Source of the DNA: Sedimentisphaerales bacterium
GTDB lineage: Bacteria > Planctomycetota > Phycisphaerae > Sedimentisphaerales > SG8-4
Assembly: GCA_016928975.1 (NCBI GenBank)
Contig: JAFGJR010000300.1
Span: 1 to 64,000 of the forward strand
Length of the DNA: 64,000 bases
Direction of reading: 5' to 3'
Shown here piece by piece: positions 17,189 through 26,777 of the stretch. Made by a program: the position numbers and the translations under genes. The first letter of the stretch is position 1; each line of letters starts with the position of its first letter. The notes below the pieces were generated by a model, which saw nothing but the letters and a program-made list of their open reading frames with translations, searched no databases and was not told the DNA's origin.

Positions 17189-17515
17189 ACTGACTGCCCA
17201 CCGTTGCGCGCTTATGACAGGCATATTCTGTCGTCATCGTGATGAGATTTCAAGCCTCGGCAAGGCCATCGTGGCGGCGGTCCGGCCGACCGTCGCCGTG
17301 CAGGTGACCGATAATCCCGACCTGTGGGCGGGACAGGCGAGGCCTCCTCATGGCTCCTCTTTCTATCCTCGATCGAATACTCTCCGTTGACACGGGACAC
17401 AGACATCGCTACTCTTGTGTCCGACACAGGTGTGTTGGCCAATGGAGCCTATCCGGGCTCGCTCAGGTCGGGGGCTGCACCGACGGAGTCTTCAACAGTT
17501 GGAAAGGAGACCAGG
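17189..17515. other. Divergent promoter region between sigma factor and DUF481 gene
   Basis: 327 bp with no gene. It contains a weak promoter candidate at 17387-17415 toward the plus strand. No operator-like repeat was recognised. Confidence 0.45.
17387..17415 (+). promoter_or_regulatory. Weak promoter candidate TTGACA-17-TACTCT
   Basis: Perfect TTGACA 17387-17392, 17-base spacer, poor -10 TACTCT 17410-17415, about 100 bases ahead of the DUF481 gene. Confidence 0.35.
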
Positions 17516-18532
17516 ATGCGTTTCATTACGCCCATTATCGTTTTGTGGACGCTGTTGTATCCGTTGGCAGCGTTCGGCGATGAGCTCTACTTCAAGAACG
17601 GAGACCATCTCACCGGCCAGATCGTTCGGATGACGGACGACAAGCTCGTCTTCAAATCCCAGAGCGCCGGCGAGGTGACGGTGAACCTGTCGGACCTCCG
17701 GACGTTCAGTAGCGAGACGCCGCTGGAGATTCATCTCAAGGACGGCACGGCCTATCACCAACCGGTCGGGACAGCCGAGCCGAACGGAATCTCCATCGCC
17801 ACACAACCGAAACCCTTTGCTTTGTCCCAGGTGACGGCGATCAACCCGCCGGCCAAGCCGAAGCCGAAGTGGACCGGGAATATCGCCGGGTCCATAGCCA
17901 TCGTGAGTGGCAACACCAAAACCAACTCTTATGCCGGCAGCATCAGCGCCGTCCGGCGCAGTGAGAAGGACCGTCTCTCCGGCAATGCCGACATCGTCCG
18001 CAGCGAACGGGAGACGGATGCAGGGGACAAGGATGTTCTGGAGAACTGGTGGAAGCTCAAGGCCCAGTACGACTATTTCTTCACCAAACAGCTCTACGGT
18101 TTTGTGAACGGCCGGTATGAGAAGGACACGATCGCTCTGCTGGACCGTCGGATCGTGGTCGGCGGCGGTGCCGGTTACCAGTGGGTCGAGAAGCCGCAGG
18201 TGAGCTTCTCCACCAACCTCGGTCTGGCGTCGCTCTATGAGAAATACGATGACCCCGGCAATACGACCAACAGCACGACCTCCCTGCAAGCGGGCTATAA
18301 CTTCCAGGTGACCCCGTTGAAGAACTTCACCTTCCTGCACGACCTGACCTACTATCCAAGTCTGGAGGATTTCTCCGATCACTTCCTGACGTCCTCGGCG
18401 GAGCTGCGCGCCACGATGGTCAAGAACCTGTACGCCAGCTTCCGGGTGATCTTCGATTATGACGCCACCCCTGCCCAGGGCCGGCAAGACACCGACATCA
18501 AATACCTCTTCAGCATCGGCCTGCAATTTTAG
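17516..18532 (+). CDS. DUF481/YdiY-like outer-membrane beta-barrel protein
   Basis: The ATG at 17516 is preceded by AAAGGAG and starts a clear signal peptide (MRFITPIIVLWTLLYPLAAF, ending FG/DE); 338 residues. The N-terminal part, ELYFKNGDHLTGQIVRMTDD, is the small beta-rich domain common before DUF481 barrels. From about residue 120, WTGNIAGSIAIVSGNTKTNS and alternating amphipathic strands lead to the C-terminal LFSIGLQF, an outer-membrane insertion-type terminus. Related proteins are described as salt-stress-induced outer-membrane proteins, with function poorly defined. It stands alone. Confidence 0.75.
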   Translation: MRFITPIIVLWTLLYPLAAFGDELYFKNGDHLTGQIVRMTDDKLVFKSQSAGEVTVNLSDLRTFSSETPLEIHLKDGTAYHQPVGTAEPNGISIATQPKPFALSQVTAINPPAKPKPKWTGNIAGSIAIVSGNTKTNSYAGSISAVRRSEKDRLSGNADIVRSERETDAGDKDVLENWWKLKAQYDYFFTKQLYGFVNGRYEKDTIALLDRRIVVGGGAGYQWVEKPQVSFSTNLGLASLYEKYDDPGNTTNSTTSLQAGYNFQVTPLKNFTFLHDLTYYPSLEDFSDHFLTSSAELRATMVKNLYASFRVIFDYDATPAQGRQDTDIKYLFSIGLQF

Positions 18533-18647
18533 CCGGGTGCGTCCGCACGGACCAACGGATCGTTTTGCGCTGGACTTGGTATCGTTCATCGGGTATCAGC
18601 AAGATGAGCGTTGATGACTGTGAGCGCGCCTGATGGAGGACAAGGCC

Positions 18648-20636
18648 ATGCGGGATTCCGGACGTGCGGTAAGTGTGTGCTGGTGGTTGTGTGCGGGGCT
18701 CCTGTTCCTTGCGCTGGGGCCTGGAAATGCCCCGGCCGAAGAAGATGGGAGCGTTGTCCCCTGGCCGCGCCAGTACAAGATCAAGCCCGAGCAGAAAGAC
18801 CGTTTGACGGTGGCTGACGTTGTCGGGCCGGACGGAATCGTGTACCCCAACTGGACGATGTGCGGCGTGCAGGGCGGCATCCCGACGGTCAAGGCCGTGA
18901 CGAGCATCGAAGACTTTGGGGCCGTCGCCAATGATGACGTAGACGATGCGAAGGCTCTCCAGGACGCCTGCGACTATGCCGGCCGCACCGGCGGCGCCGT
19001 GCGAATCGGCGAGGGGACGTACCACCTGGATCGGCCCGTGACCGTTCGGCATGATAACGTGCTCATCCGAGGCGAAGGTCCATCGCGGACCCGCCTGATC
19101 TTCCGGTATGCGGTCCCGAAAGAGGGCGTGACGTTCTTCAGTCCCCCGGCCGGCGCACGCGTAGGCAGGGATACGCGGATCGAGTTGCACTGCGTGCCCA
19201 CCGGTCTGACGAAAATGACGCTGATGGTGGGCAATACTGCGATCGGCGCCTGGACCGTCGGCCAGCACTCGGGAAACACATTCAGCTATGCCGTGCACGG
19301 ACGGGTAATCCCCAGGGACGTGCCCGACGGCCAACACACGCTCAGAGGCATCGCGGAATACCGCGACGGCGCCAAGCGAGTCGCGGAGGTCCCCATCATC
19401 CTCGACCGGGCGTTCCAGGACACGCGATTCGTCCCCGACTCGCGGGCGGCGATCACATTCGCCGGACAAGGAACCGTCGGCGAGAAGCTGGAGCTGGCAA
19501 GCGACGGCAAGCGGGGGGATACCGAGTTGCACCTGCGGAGCGCTGGAGGCCTGCGAGCGGGCGATGCGATCTTCATCGACGGCCCGGCCACGAGCCGATG
19601 GAAGACGCTGACGCGCAATGCGTGCCAGTGGGGCATGTACCGCAACTACGAGGCTGTCGTCACCGCGGTCGCCGCCGGATTCGTGACGATCGGTCAGCCG
19701 CTGCGGATCGAGTTTCCGGTGATCGACGGCTCGTCCGTGCAGAAGGTTGTCCCCATCCAACGCTGCGGAGTCGAGGACCTGTACCTGGAACAGACGGAGA
19801 ATCTCTGGATCACCGGCGTGCTTTTCTCGCACGGCTGGAACTGCTGGGCTCGCGGCGTGACGGTGAAGAAATGCGGTCGGTTCCCCGTCTACGGCTCGAT
19901 GGCCAAATGGTGTGAAATCCGCGACTGCACCTTCGACGACGCATGGTTCAAGGGCGGAGGCGGGACCGCGTACACGGGGTGGGACCACTGCTGGGACTGC
20001 CTGATGGAGAATGTCGAGACGTTCAAGATGCGGCATGGTCCGCTGTTCCAATGGGCGGCCAGCGGATGCGTCATTCGCAAGAGCGTCTTCCACGAGAGCG
20101 ACGCCCAGTGGCATGCGGGCTGGACGAACGAGAACCTGATCGAGCAATGCGTCGTGGAGTCGGTCCGGGGTCACGGCGGCTACGGTTACGGCATGTGGGC
20201 GTCGCCGCCGGAGGACACGGCACACGGGCCGAATGGCCCCCGGAACGTGGTTTACAACTGTGACATCCACTCCCAGAAAGCCGGCGTCTGGATGGGCGGC
20301 ATGAACGAGAACTGGTTGATCCTTCACAACCGCTTCACGGTAGATAGCGGCCCCGGCGTCTTCGCCAAGGCGACCAGCTTCGATCACATCCTCCGGGGAA
20401 ACGTCTTCATATTGAAAGACGGCAAGTCACCGATGATCCAACTGGCCGCGGCGGATTGCATCGGCGTGGAGGCGGTCGGCAACAGCCTCTATGGTGGCAG
20501 CGGGCGCTTCCTGTCAGGACCAGCCCAGCCGGCCTTGTGCGGAGAGAACCAGGGGTTTGCGCTTTCGCCTGCGTCCCGGCCGCAGCTCCAGGTGCCGTCG
20601 ATATACGAGTGGCAGCGCCAGCACCGGGACCGCTGA
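18648..20636 (+). CDS. Secreted right-handed beta-helix / pectate-lyase-superfamily protein
   Basis: Start at ATG 18648 (GGAGG 8 nt upstream), 662 residues with a signal peptide ending about NAPAEE. Residues 85-150 show the pectate-lyase-superfamily opening: VTSIEDFGAVANDDVDDAKA, then LQDAC and RIGEGTYHLDRPV, and IRGEGPSRTRL. An inserted beta-sandwich-like region (about 165-250) is followed by parallel beta-helix rungs rich in N/C/W (CEIRDCTFDDAWF, CVIRKSVFHESDAQWHAGWT). Such proteins bind or cleave polygalacturonate-like or other uronic polymers; catalytic residues cannot be assigned from sequence alone. The sugar ABC importer follows immediately, which suggests use of the released sugars. 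Confidence 0.75.
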   Translation: MRDSGRAVSVCWWLCAGLLFLALGPGNAPAEEDGSVVPWPRQYKIKPEQKDRLTVADVVGPDGIVYPNWTMCGVQGGIPTVKAVTSIEDFGAVANDDVDDAKALQDACDYAGRTGGAVRIGEGTYHLDRPVTVRHDNVLIRGEGPSRTRLIFRYAVPKEGVTFFSPPAGARVGRDTRIELHCVPTGLTKMTLMVGNTAIGAWTVGQHSGNTFSYAVHGRVIPRDVPDGQHTLRGIAEYRDGAKRVAEVPIILDRAFQDTRFVPDSRAAITFAGQGTVGEKLELASDGKRGDTELHLRSAGGLRAGDAIFIDGPATSRWKTLTRNACQWGMYRNYEAVVTAVAAGFVTIGQPLRIEFPVIDGSSVQKVVPIQRCGVEDLYLEQTENLWITGVLFSHGWNCWARGVTVKKCGRFPVYGSMAKWCEIRDCTFDDAWFKGGGGTAYTGWDHCWDCLMENVETFKMRHGPLFQWAASGCVIRKSVFHESDAQWHAGWTNENLIEQCVVESVRGHGGYGYGMWASPPEDTAHGPNGPRNVVYNCDIHSQKAGVWMGGMNENWLILHNRFTVDSGPGVFAKATSFDHILRGNVFILKDGKSPMIQLAAADCIGVEAVGNSLYGGSGRFLSGPAQPALCGENQGFALSPASRPQLQVPSIYEWQRQHRDR

Positions 20637-20690
20637 GTGGAATCGGCGCTTCGATCCGTACAACCTCGTGCGCTCCTGCGCGGGTAGACG

Positions 20691-20719
20691 TTGCAGCCGG
20701 TGACGAAAACAGGTATCCT
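20691..20719 (+). promoter_or_regulatory. Promoter candidate TTGCAG-17-TATCCT ahead of the ABC importer
   Basis: -35 20691-20696 and -10 20714-20719, separated by 17 bases and 70 bases before the substrate-binding-protein start. Confidence 0.45.
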
Positions 20720-20788
20720 GACACCGCCGTCGTGCCAGTGTCCTTCCGGATCGGCCGCACTCAAGGCGATTGGATAGGAGTGCAGACT

Positions 20789-21757
20789 ATGAAAAATGCG
20801 CTGTGGATCGTTCTGTTCGTTGTCGTGGCCGGATTGCTTGTCGCCGTGGGGCTGCTCCGCCGGGGCGGCCAGGCGGCCCACCGAATCGGCGTGATTCCGA
20901 AGGAAACGGTATCGATGTACTGGGAAGGCGTTCGCCAGGGGGCTCTCAAGGCCGGACAGGAGGAGAAGTATGAGATCCTGTGGAACGGCCCGGAGATCGA
21001 GACGGACCGCGAACGGCAGATCCAGGTTGTCGAGGACATGATCGTGCAGAAGGTCGACGGCATCGTCCTGGCCCCTACCGACCGCAAAGCCCTCGTGCCG
21101 GCCGTGGAGAAGATCAGTAACAGGAAGATCCCGTGCGTCATCGTGGATTCCGGCGTGGAGACGGACAAGTACCTCTCCTATATGGCGACCGACAACTACA
21201 AGGGGGGCGTCCTGGCGGCCCAGCGCATCGGCGAGATCCTCGCCGGCAAGGGCAAGATCATCGTCGTCGAGTGGACGCCGAACTCCGCCTCCACCGATGC
21301 CCGCCTGCAAGGGTTCCGCGAGACTCTCGCCAGGGAGTCCCCCGACATTCAGATCGTCGATGCGAAGTACCCCAATCCGCCCACGATGGACAAGGCGCGC
21401 GACGTCACCCAGGACATGCTGACCCGGAATCCCGATATCGACGGGCTGTTTGCCTGCAACGCGACGACCGCCGGCGGGGCGCTGACCGCCCTGCAGGGGC
21501 TCCAGCAAGGGGCAAAGAAGATCAAGATGGTCGGATTCGACGCCTGGCCGATGGTCGTGGACGGACTGGCCAAGGGCGACCTCGACAGCCTCATCATCCA
21601 GAATCCCTACAAGATGGGCTATGAGGGGGTCAAGGCGATCGTTCGTCACCTCCGGGGCGAGGCGGTGCCCAAGGAAGTGGACACCGGCGTGGAGCTGGTG
21701 ACGCAGGACCGTCTGAGCGATCCGAGGATCAAAGAGCTGCTCGATTCACAGATATGA
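20789..21757 (+). CDS. Sugar ABC importer substrate-binding protein (RbsB-like)
   Basis: The ATG at 20789 has ATAGGAG upstream; 322 residues. An N-terminal membrane anchor or signal (ALWIVLFVVVAGLLVAVGLL) precedes a periplasmic-binding-protein type I fold: RIGVIPKETVSMYWEGVRQG, VDGIVLAPTDRKALVPAVEK, IPCVIVDSG, YMATDNYKGGVLAA and GFDAWPMVVDGLAKGDLDSL. It captures a monosaccharide outside the cell and delivers it to the permease encoded two genes on. The stop overlaps the ATP-binding gene start (ATGA), so the three genes are one operon. The sugar is not identifiable; xylose/ribose/galactose-type ligands are usual for the family. Confidence 0.9.
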   Translation: MKNALWIVLFVVVAGLLVAVGLLRRGGQAAHRIGVIPKETVSMYWEGVRQGALKAGQEEKYEILWNGPEIETDRERQIQVVEDMIVQKVDGIVLAPTDRKALVPAVEKISNRKIPCVIVDSGVETDKYLSYMATDNYKGGVLAAQRIGEILAGKGKIIVVEWTPNSASTDARLQGFRETLARESPDIQIVDAKYPNPPTMDKARDVTQDMLTRNPDIDGLFACNATTAGGALTALQGLQQGAKKIKMVGFDAWPMVVDGLAKGDLDSLIIQNPYKMGYEGVKAIVRHLRGEAVPKEVDTGVELVTQDRLSDPRIKELLDSQI

Positions 21758-23280
21758 GCGAGGCGAAGCCAGAGAAGTCGCGCCGGGGCGAGACTGCACT
21801 GCGCATGACGGGGATTTCCAAGCGGTTTGGCCCCGTCCAGGCGCTTCGCAACGTCAGCCTGGCCGTTCGACCGGGCACGGTGCACGCGCTGGTCGGCGAG
21901 AACGGCGCGGGCAAGTCCACGCTGATGAAGATCCTCGCCGGGGTGTATCAGCCGGACATGGGCGACATCGAGATCTACGGCCAAAGGAGGACCTTCGTCA
22001 ATCCCGCCGAAGCGATTGAGGCGGGCGTCTCGATGATCTACCAGGAGCTGGATCTGGCGGAGCATCTGACGGTGGCGGAGAACATCTTCCTCGGCGCCGA
22101 GCCCGCCGGTCCCCTGCCGTTTACGGTCAGTCACCGGCAAATGATCGCTCGGGCGCGCGAGCTTGCCGGACGCTTCCACTTTGACATCGATCCCGCGGCT
22201 AAGGTCGAGGATCTGCCGACCGGCGACTGCCAGATCATCGAGATCCTCAAAGCCCTGCGGCGCAACGCCTCGATCCTCGTTATGGACGAGCCGACCTCCT
22301 CGCTGTCCGAGCGCGAGGCGAAACGGCTCTTCGAAGTCGTCCGCCGGCTCCGCAGCGAGGGACTCTCGATCATCTACATCTCTCACCGCCTCGAAGAGAT
22401 CATCCACCTGGCGGACGAGGTCAGCGTCCTTCGTGACGGCGAGCTCGTGCACTCCTCGCCGATGACGAGCCTGGACATTCCCGGAATCGTCCACCACATG
22501 GTCGGCCGGGAGCTGACGGATTTCTTCCCGCCTCGAAGCGCCACGATAGGCGAGGTCCTCGTTCAAGTCGTGGATCTGTCCTCCGAGGCGGGCATCCGCG
22601 GCATCGATTTCGAAATCCGGCGAGGTGAGATTGCCGGCATGGCCGGCCTCGTTGGCGCCGGCAGGACCGAGGTCGCCCGGGCCATCTTCGGCGTCGACAG
22701 AAGAGCAGCCGGCCGGATCATTCTGGGCGGCCGGGAGTTGCGCATCGACTCGCCGGGCGAGGCGATCGCCAGCGGCATCGCCCTGCTTACAGAGGACCGC
22801 AAGCGCACCGGACTGTGCCTGGAGCTGCCCTGCAGTTGGAATGTCACGCTGCCGAGCCTCGATCAGATCGGTTTCAGGCCGTTCATCAAACCGGCCCGGG
22901 AAATCCAGATCGCCGCTGAAGTGGGCTCGCGCATCGCGGTCAAGTGGTCTTCGCCGCAGGCGCCCGCCAGCTCGCTGTCCGGCGGCAACCAGCAGAAGCT
23001 GCTCATCGCACGCTGGCTCCTGGCCAACTCGCAATTCATGATCTTCGACGAGCCCACGCGCGGCATCGACGTCGGGGCCAAGGCCGAGGTCTACACCCTG
23101 CTCAACCGGCTCGCCGAGCAGGGAAAGGCGATTCTGTTCATCTCGTCGGAGCTGCCGGAGCTGTTCGGAATCGCCGACCGGATTCTCGTGATGCGCCGAG
23201 GAAAGCTGGTTGGCGATCTCGTGACGAAGGAGACGACGCCTGAACGGGTCATGCACTTGGCGGCCGTGGAGGAATGCTGA
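21754..23280 (+). CDS. Sugar ABC importer ATP-binding protein (RbsA/MglA-like, two-domain)
   Basis: 508 residues with two ATPase halves, as usual for this family. First half: Walker A GENGAGKST at 48-56, YQELDLAEHLTVAENIFLG, and Walker B ILVMDEPTSSLS. Second half: the degenerate Walker A GLVGAGRTE typical of the group, signature LSGGNQQKLLIARWL and MIFDEPTRGIDVGAK. In the first half the LSGG signature is replaced by LPTGDCQIIEILKAL. The start codon overlaps the binding-protein stop and the stop abuts the permease ATG, so translation is coupled. Confidence 0.93.
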   Translation: MSEAKPEKSRRGETALRMTGISKRFGPVQALRNVSLAVRPGTVHALVGENGAGKSTLMKILAGVYQPDMGDIEIYGQRRTFVNPAEAIEAGVSMIYQELDLAEHLTVAENIFLGAEPAGPLPFTVSHRQMIARARELAGRFHFDIDPAAKVEDLPTGDCQIIEILKALRRNASILVMDEPTSSLSEREAKRLFEVVRRLRSEGLSIIYISHRLEEIIHLADEVSVLRDGELVHSSPMTSLDIPGIVHHMVGRELTDFFPPRSATIGEVLVQVVDLSSEAGIRGIDFEIRRGEIAGMAGLVGAGRTEVARAIFGVDRRAAGRIILGGRELRIDSPGEAIASGIALLTEDRKRTGLCLELPCSWNVTLPSLDQIGFRPFIKPAREIQIAAEVGSRIAVKWSSPQAPASSLSGGNQQKLLIARWLLANSQFMIFDEPTRGIDVGAKAEVYTLLNRLAEQGKAILFISSELPELFGIADRILVMRRGKLVGDLVTKETTPERVMHLAAVEEC

Positions 23281-24234
23281 ATGAGCAAATTCGCCCGACA
23301 ACTGCTGCCCTTCGCCACCCTGATCCTGCTGATCGCCACGCTGTCGGCTCTCAAGCCGGATACGTTCCTGACGGCGGAGAACACGTTCAACGTCCTGAGC
23401 CGTTCCAGCGTCAACGGCATCATCGCAATGGGCATGACGGCCGTCATCATCTCCGGCGGGATCGATCTGTCCGTCGGCTCGATGATGGCCTTGTGCGGGA
23501 TGGTCGCAGGCATGGTCATGACCAGGGATGGCGCCATCGTTCCCACGACCGGCTTGATGTGGCTCGGCACTCTGGCCGGTCTGGTCGCGGGGCTGCTTTG
23601 CGGCCTGCTCAACGGCGGCCTGATCACCAAGCTCAATCTCCCGCCGTTCATCGTCACGCTCGGCACGATGAGCGCCTTTCGCGGCCTGTCCTACATGATG
23701 CACCACAACGCGATGTATGACGTGCCAAGCTACACGTTCCTCGGCCAGAGCAGCATTGCCGCCGTCCCGGTCAGCGTGTTGATCTTCGCCCTGATTGTCG
23801 TGATCGCGTTCTTTGTCCTGCGATACACGCCTCTGGGTCGCTACACCTACGCCATCGGCTCGAACCGCCAGGCGGCCTACCACGCGGGTGTGAACGTGGA
23901 TCGCAACCTGCTGGCGATCTACGCCCTCACCGGCTTGTCCGTGGGCCTGGCCGCGATGATCGCCACCAGCCGGACCGTCTCCGCGCAGCCGACCGCCGGC
24001 ATCAGCCTGGAGCTTGACATCATTGCCGCCGTCGTCATCGGAGGCGCCAGCCTCTCCGGGGGCCGGGGCACCGTCATCGGCACGATCATCGGGACGCTGC
24101 TCATCAGCTTCCTTCGCAACGGCCTGACCCTGCTGGGGATCTCCACGAACCTCCAGCTCGTCGTCCTCGGCGCCATCATCATCGGCGCCGTGGCCCTCGA
24201 CCAGATGGCCCGCGCCAAGGCCGAGGCGGCGTGA
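23281..24234 (+). CDS. Sugar ABC importer permease (RbsC-like)
   Basis: 317 residues, directly following the ATPase stop. Hydrophobic throughout, with the family blocks NGIIAMGMTAVIISGGIDLS, VGSMMALCGMVAG, GLLNGGLITKLNLPPFIVTL, GTM and VIGGASLSGGRGTVIGTIIG. It forms the membrane channel of the importer. Convergent with the propeller gene on the opposite strand, only 5 bp apart. Confidence 0.92.
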   Translation: MSKFARQLLPFATLILLIATLSALKPDTFLTAENTFNVLSRSSVNGIIAMGMTAVIISGGIDLSVGSMMALCGMVAGMVMTRDGAIVPTTGLMWLGTLAGLVAGLLCGLLNGGLITKLNLPPFIVTLGTMSAFRGLSYMMHHNAMYDVPSYTFLGQSSIAAVPVSVLIFALIVVIAFFVLRYTPLGRYTYAIGSNRQAAYHAGVNVDRNLLAIYALTGLSVGLAAMIATSRTVSAQPTAGISLELDIIAAVVIGGASLSGGRGTVIGTIIGTLLISFLRNGLTLLGISTNLQLVVLGAIIIGAVALDQMARAKAEAA

Positions 24235-24239
24235 GGGAT

Positions 24240-26567
24240 CTACGGGCTTACCTTGAAGATGTGAATGCAGTCGTCGTCGGCGCAGCCCACGTACAGGTGC
24301 TTGTAGGTGGCGTGGTTGTCCACGAGGAACACGCTTCGCGGCCCGGCCAGCGCATCCACCGTCCCATCCGGCAGACCCACCTCCTGATCCACGAGCGTCA
24401 AGGCCCCTGTGCTGGCGTCGCGTTTGAACGCCGCGACGGTGTTCGAGTTCTGGTATGGAACGAAGAGGTATGTTCCCTTGCTGTCAAACGTCATGTTGAC
24501 CCCGCAGCCGGCGAAGGCGGGATAGCTACTACTGAATGTCAGCTCTCCGGTCTTGAGATCGCGCGTGAAGCAGGCCACACAGGATTCAGCCATTGCGGCG
24601 ACGTACACGTGCTTGCCGTCTTTGGGAATGGCAATGCAAAGAGGACCGTTCATGCACCGCACGCCCTCCACGCTGTTCCTCTCGGAACTCTTGTAGCTCA
24701 ACGCACCGGTGCTTGTATTCCTGGAGAAGACAACGGCCGCGTCGCTTCGCATGGCCGTGACGTACAGGAACTTCCCGGAGGTGTCGTCGGGTGAGAAACA
24801 AAGATTGCTGGGACCATCCAGTTGCTGCACGCTGTCCTTCCCGTTGACCACGGATCCTCTGAAGATCAGGCTGCCGTCCGTCTTCACTTCAAACCAGACG
24901 ACACTGTTGGACTGTTCAGCGGTAACGTACAGAAACCTCTTGGTGCCTGGCGACACGATCATGGCGCTGGGCCTGACCATGTTGACGATTCCGGCGCTGT
25001 TGTTGCGGTATGTTCCTTTCCATGTTAGGCGGCCGTGATCCGACGTCTTGCGGCTGAAGTGGACCACCGCGTTGTACTTTCGTGAGCATGCGTAGACGTT
25101 CGAGTTGTCCGGCGCGAGGACCTGCGAAACGTCCGACAGGCAGTCGGGGGGCTGCCAGTCGCCGTACTCCCCGAAGGTCTGGAGATGCGTCAGGGTCCCG
25201 TACACGGTGTTTCTCTCGAAACACGTGACGACGTTGTCGTGAAACGCGGCGGGAACGTAGAGATTCTTGCCGTCGGGCGGCGCGCCGATCTTCTCGCCGT
25301 TTCGCAGTCCCTGGTACTGTCCCGTGTCGCCGAACCTGGGCGAGCCGTAGGCGACGATCTCTTTTCCGGCACTGCGCAGTGTGAAGCAGTGCAGGGCATC
25401 GTCCCCGGTCGCTACGTACGCGTTCTTTCCATCCTTTCCGTCCGGCACGACAACCACCTGATGGGGCCAGACGAAATGCTGCTGTCCGTCCTCCCCCTGA
25501 CGGACCTGGTCCGCCAGAGTGAGTCCACCTGTCGCGACCTCGCGTGCATATACCAACAGCGAGGAGCTCTCCAGGGCGGTCGCATAGAGTCGCTTTCCGT
25601 CGCCAGAAAGCGCCAGGTACTCACAGCCCAGAAGATTGGGGTCGTTGTGGCTCTCAAGCACCGTCCACACCCACGGCGTCTTGACGGTGCGCTCCAGGAC
25701 GACAATCCCGAAGCTGCGACAGGCGATGTAGGCGTTCGGGCCTTTGTTCGGCCGGGTGGCAAAACCGATCCACGACGGTGAGAGCAGGCCGGTCAGACCG
25801 TCGGTACGGTTTGGCCACGCCCTGTCCAGAGTCAGGTCGCCGGTACTCTTGTTCCTGTTGAAGATGAACAGTGTGTTGCTCGACTGGGCGGTCACGAACA
25901 CCTGATCGTCGTCCGGCGCCACGGCGACAAACCGGGGACCGCTGAAATTGCGCAGCCCTCCCTCATTGTTGCGAAGCACCTTCTTCGGGATCAGCTTGCC
26001 ATCCGACTGGACCGAGAACACCCACAGCGTATTGTTGCCATACCCGGTGACGTACAGGTTCTTCTGGTCGTGCGACAGGGCGACTCCGAAACAGCCCTGC
26101 ACGTTCCATTCGGCAGCGTCTCCGCTCCATACCTGTCCGGATACGGCGGTGAGCTTCTCGCTGGCAGAGTTCCAGGTGAACACGGAAACGGTGTTGTCCG
26201 CCGCGCTGGCTACATACAGGTACTTGCCATTGCTTGAGATCGTGATTCCATTCGGCTCCTGAAGCCCGTCCACGCGCTCCGGGTCGTGCCGGAGGGCGTA
26301 CTTGTGCGTCAGACCTCCCCTTGTGTCGCGTTTTAGAGCGATCAGGGCTCCGCCGCGCCACTGGGAGGTCACGAAGACGTACGCGTACGGCGAAGCAGGG
26401 CTGACCGCCACGTGCCAGGGATTTTCGATATCGCCGTCGAAGACCGGATCCTTCCATGAAGCCAGCACATCCGCTCGCAGCACGCCGGGCGCTGACAGAA
26501 CACCGAATCCCACGACAACCAGAACAGCCAGAAACCCCGTGGATGACGTGATACCGCGCTTGCACAT
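24240..26567 (-). CDS. Secreted lactonase-type beta-propeller protein
   Basis: 775 residues with a signal peptide (1-32, ending LRAD). It consists of repeated blades resembling the 6-phosphogluconolactonase/YncE 7-bladed propeller: PNGITISSNGKYLYVASAAD, GVALSHDQKNLYVTGYGNNT, KYLY/KHVYV-type strands with V.VF.R...TG.L motifs recurring along the whole length. The number of blades exceeds one propeller, so two or more probably occur in tandem. A 6-phosphogluconolactonase role is unlikely for an exported protein; binding or scaffold function is more plausible. It lies 210 bp after the GH3 gene on the same strand and could be co-expressed. Confidence 0.72.
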   Translation of the reverse strand: MCKRGITSSTGFLAVLVVVGFGVLSAPGVLRADVLASWKDPVFDGDIENPWHVAVSPASPYAYVFVTSQWRGGALIALKRDTRGGLTHKYALRHDPERVDGLQEPNGITISSNGKYLYVASAADNTVSVFTWNSASEKLTAVSGQVWSGDAAEWNVQGCFGVALSHDQKNLYVTGYGNNTLWVFSVQSDGKLIPKKVLRNNEGGLRNFSGPRFVAVAPDDDQVFVTAQSSNTLFIFNRNKSTGDLTLDRAWPNRTDGLTGLLSPSWIGFATRPNKGPNAYIACRSFGIVVLERTVKTPWVWTVLESHNDPNLLGCEYLALSGDGKRLYATALESSSLLVYAREVATGGLTLADQVRQGEDGQQHFVWPHQVVVVPDGKDGKNAYVATGDDALHCFTLRSAGKEIVAYGSPRFGDTGQYQGLRNGEKIGAPPDGKNLYVPAAFHDNVVTCFERNTVYGTLTHLQTFGEYGDWQPPDCLSDVSQVLAPDNSNVYACSRKYNAVVHFSRKTSDHGRLTWKGTYRNNSAGIVNMVRPSAMIVSPGTKRFLYVTAEQSNSVVWFEVKTDGSLIFRGSVVNGKDSVQQLDGPSNLCFSPDDTSGKFLYVTAMRSDAAVVFSRNTSTGALSYKSSERNSVEGVRCMNGPLCIAIPKDGKHVYVAAMAESCVACFTRDLKTGELTFSSSYPAFAGCGVNMTFDSKGTYLFVPYQNSNTVAAFKRDASTGALTLVDQEVGLPDGTVDALAGPRSVFLVDNHATYKHLYVGCADDDCIHIFKVSP

Positions 26568-26777
26568 GGCTCTCTCCTCGCAAAACGACTTTCGGCAGAC
26601 ACGTTTCGTCTTTCACCGTGCCAACCTGTTGTACTCCGTTTCCTGTTGCTCCAGCGTGCAGTTCAGTATGGCGGAAAGGGCCGCAGAATGCAAGGGAAAA
26701 TGCGCAGACCCACAGGGTTGCGCGCCCAGAAGTGCGGCACACAGCGGCTATCCATACTCCAGAGCCTGCTGGTTCGG

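Noticed and set aside
18510..20387. A long minus-strand open frame opposite the beta-helix gene (and similar ones opposite the ABC genes, 21646-23883, and the kinase, 59398-61023)
   Set aside because: These are mirror frames of high-GC coding regions. Their compositions are Arg/His/Asp-rich and they lack family motifs, whereas the plus-strand frames have clear domains.
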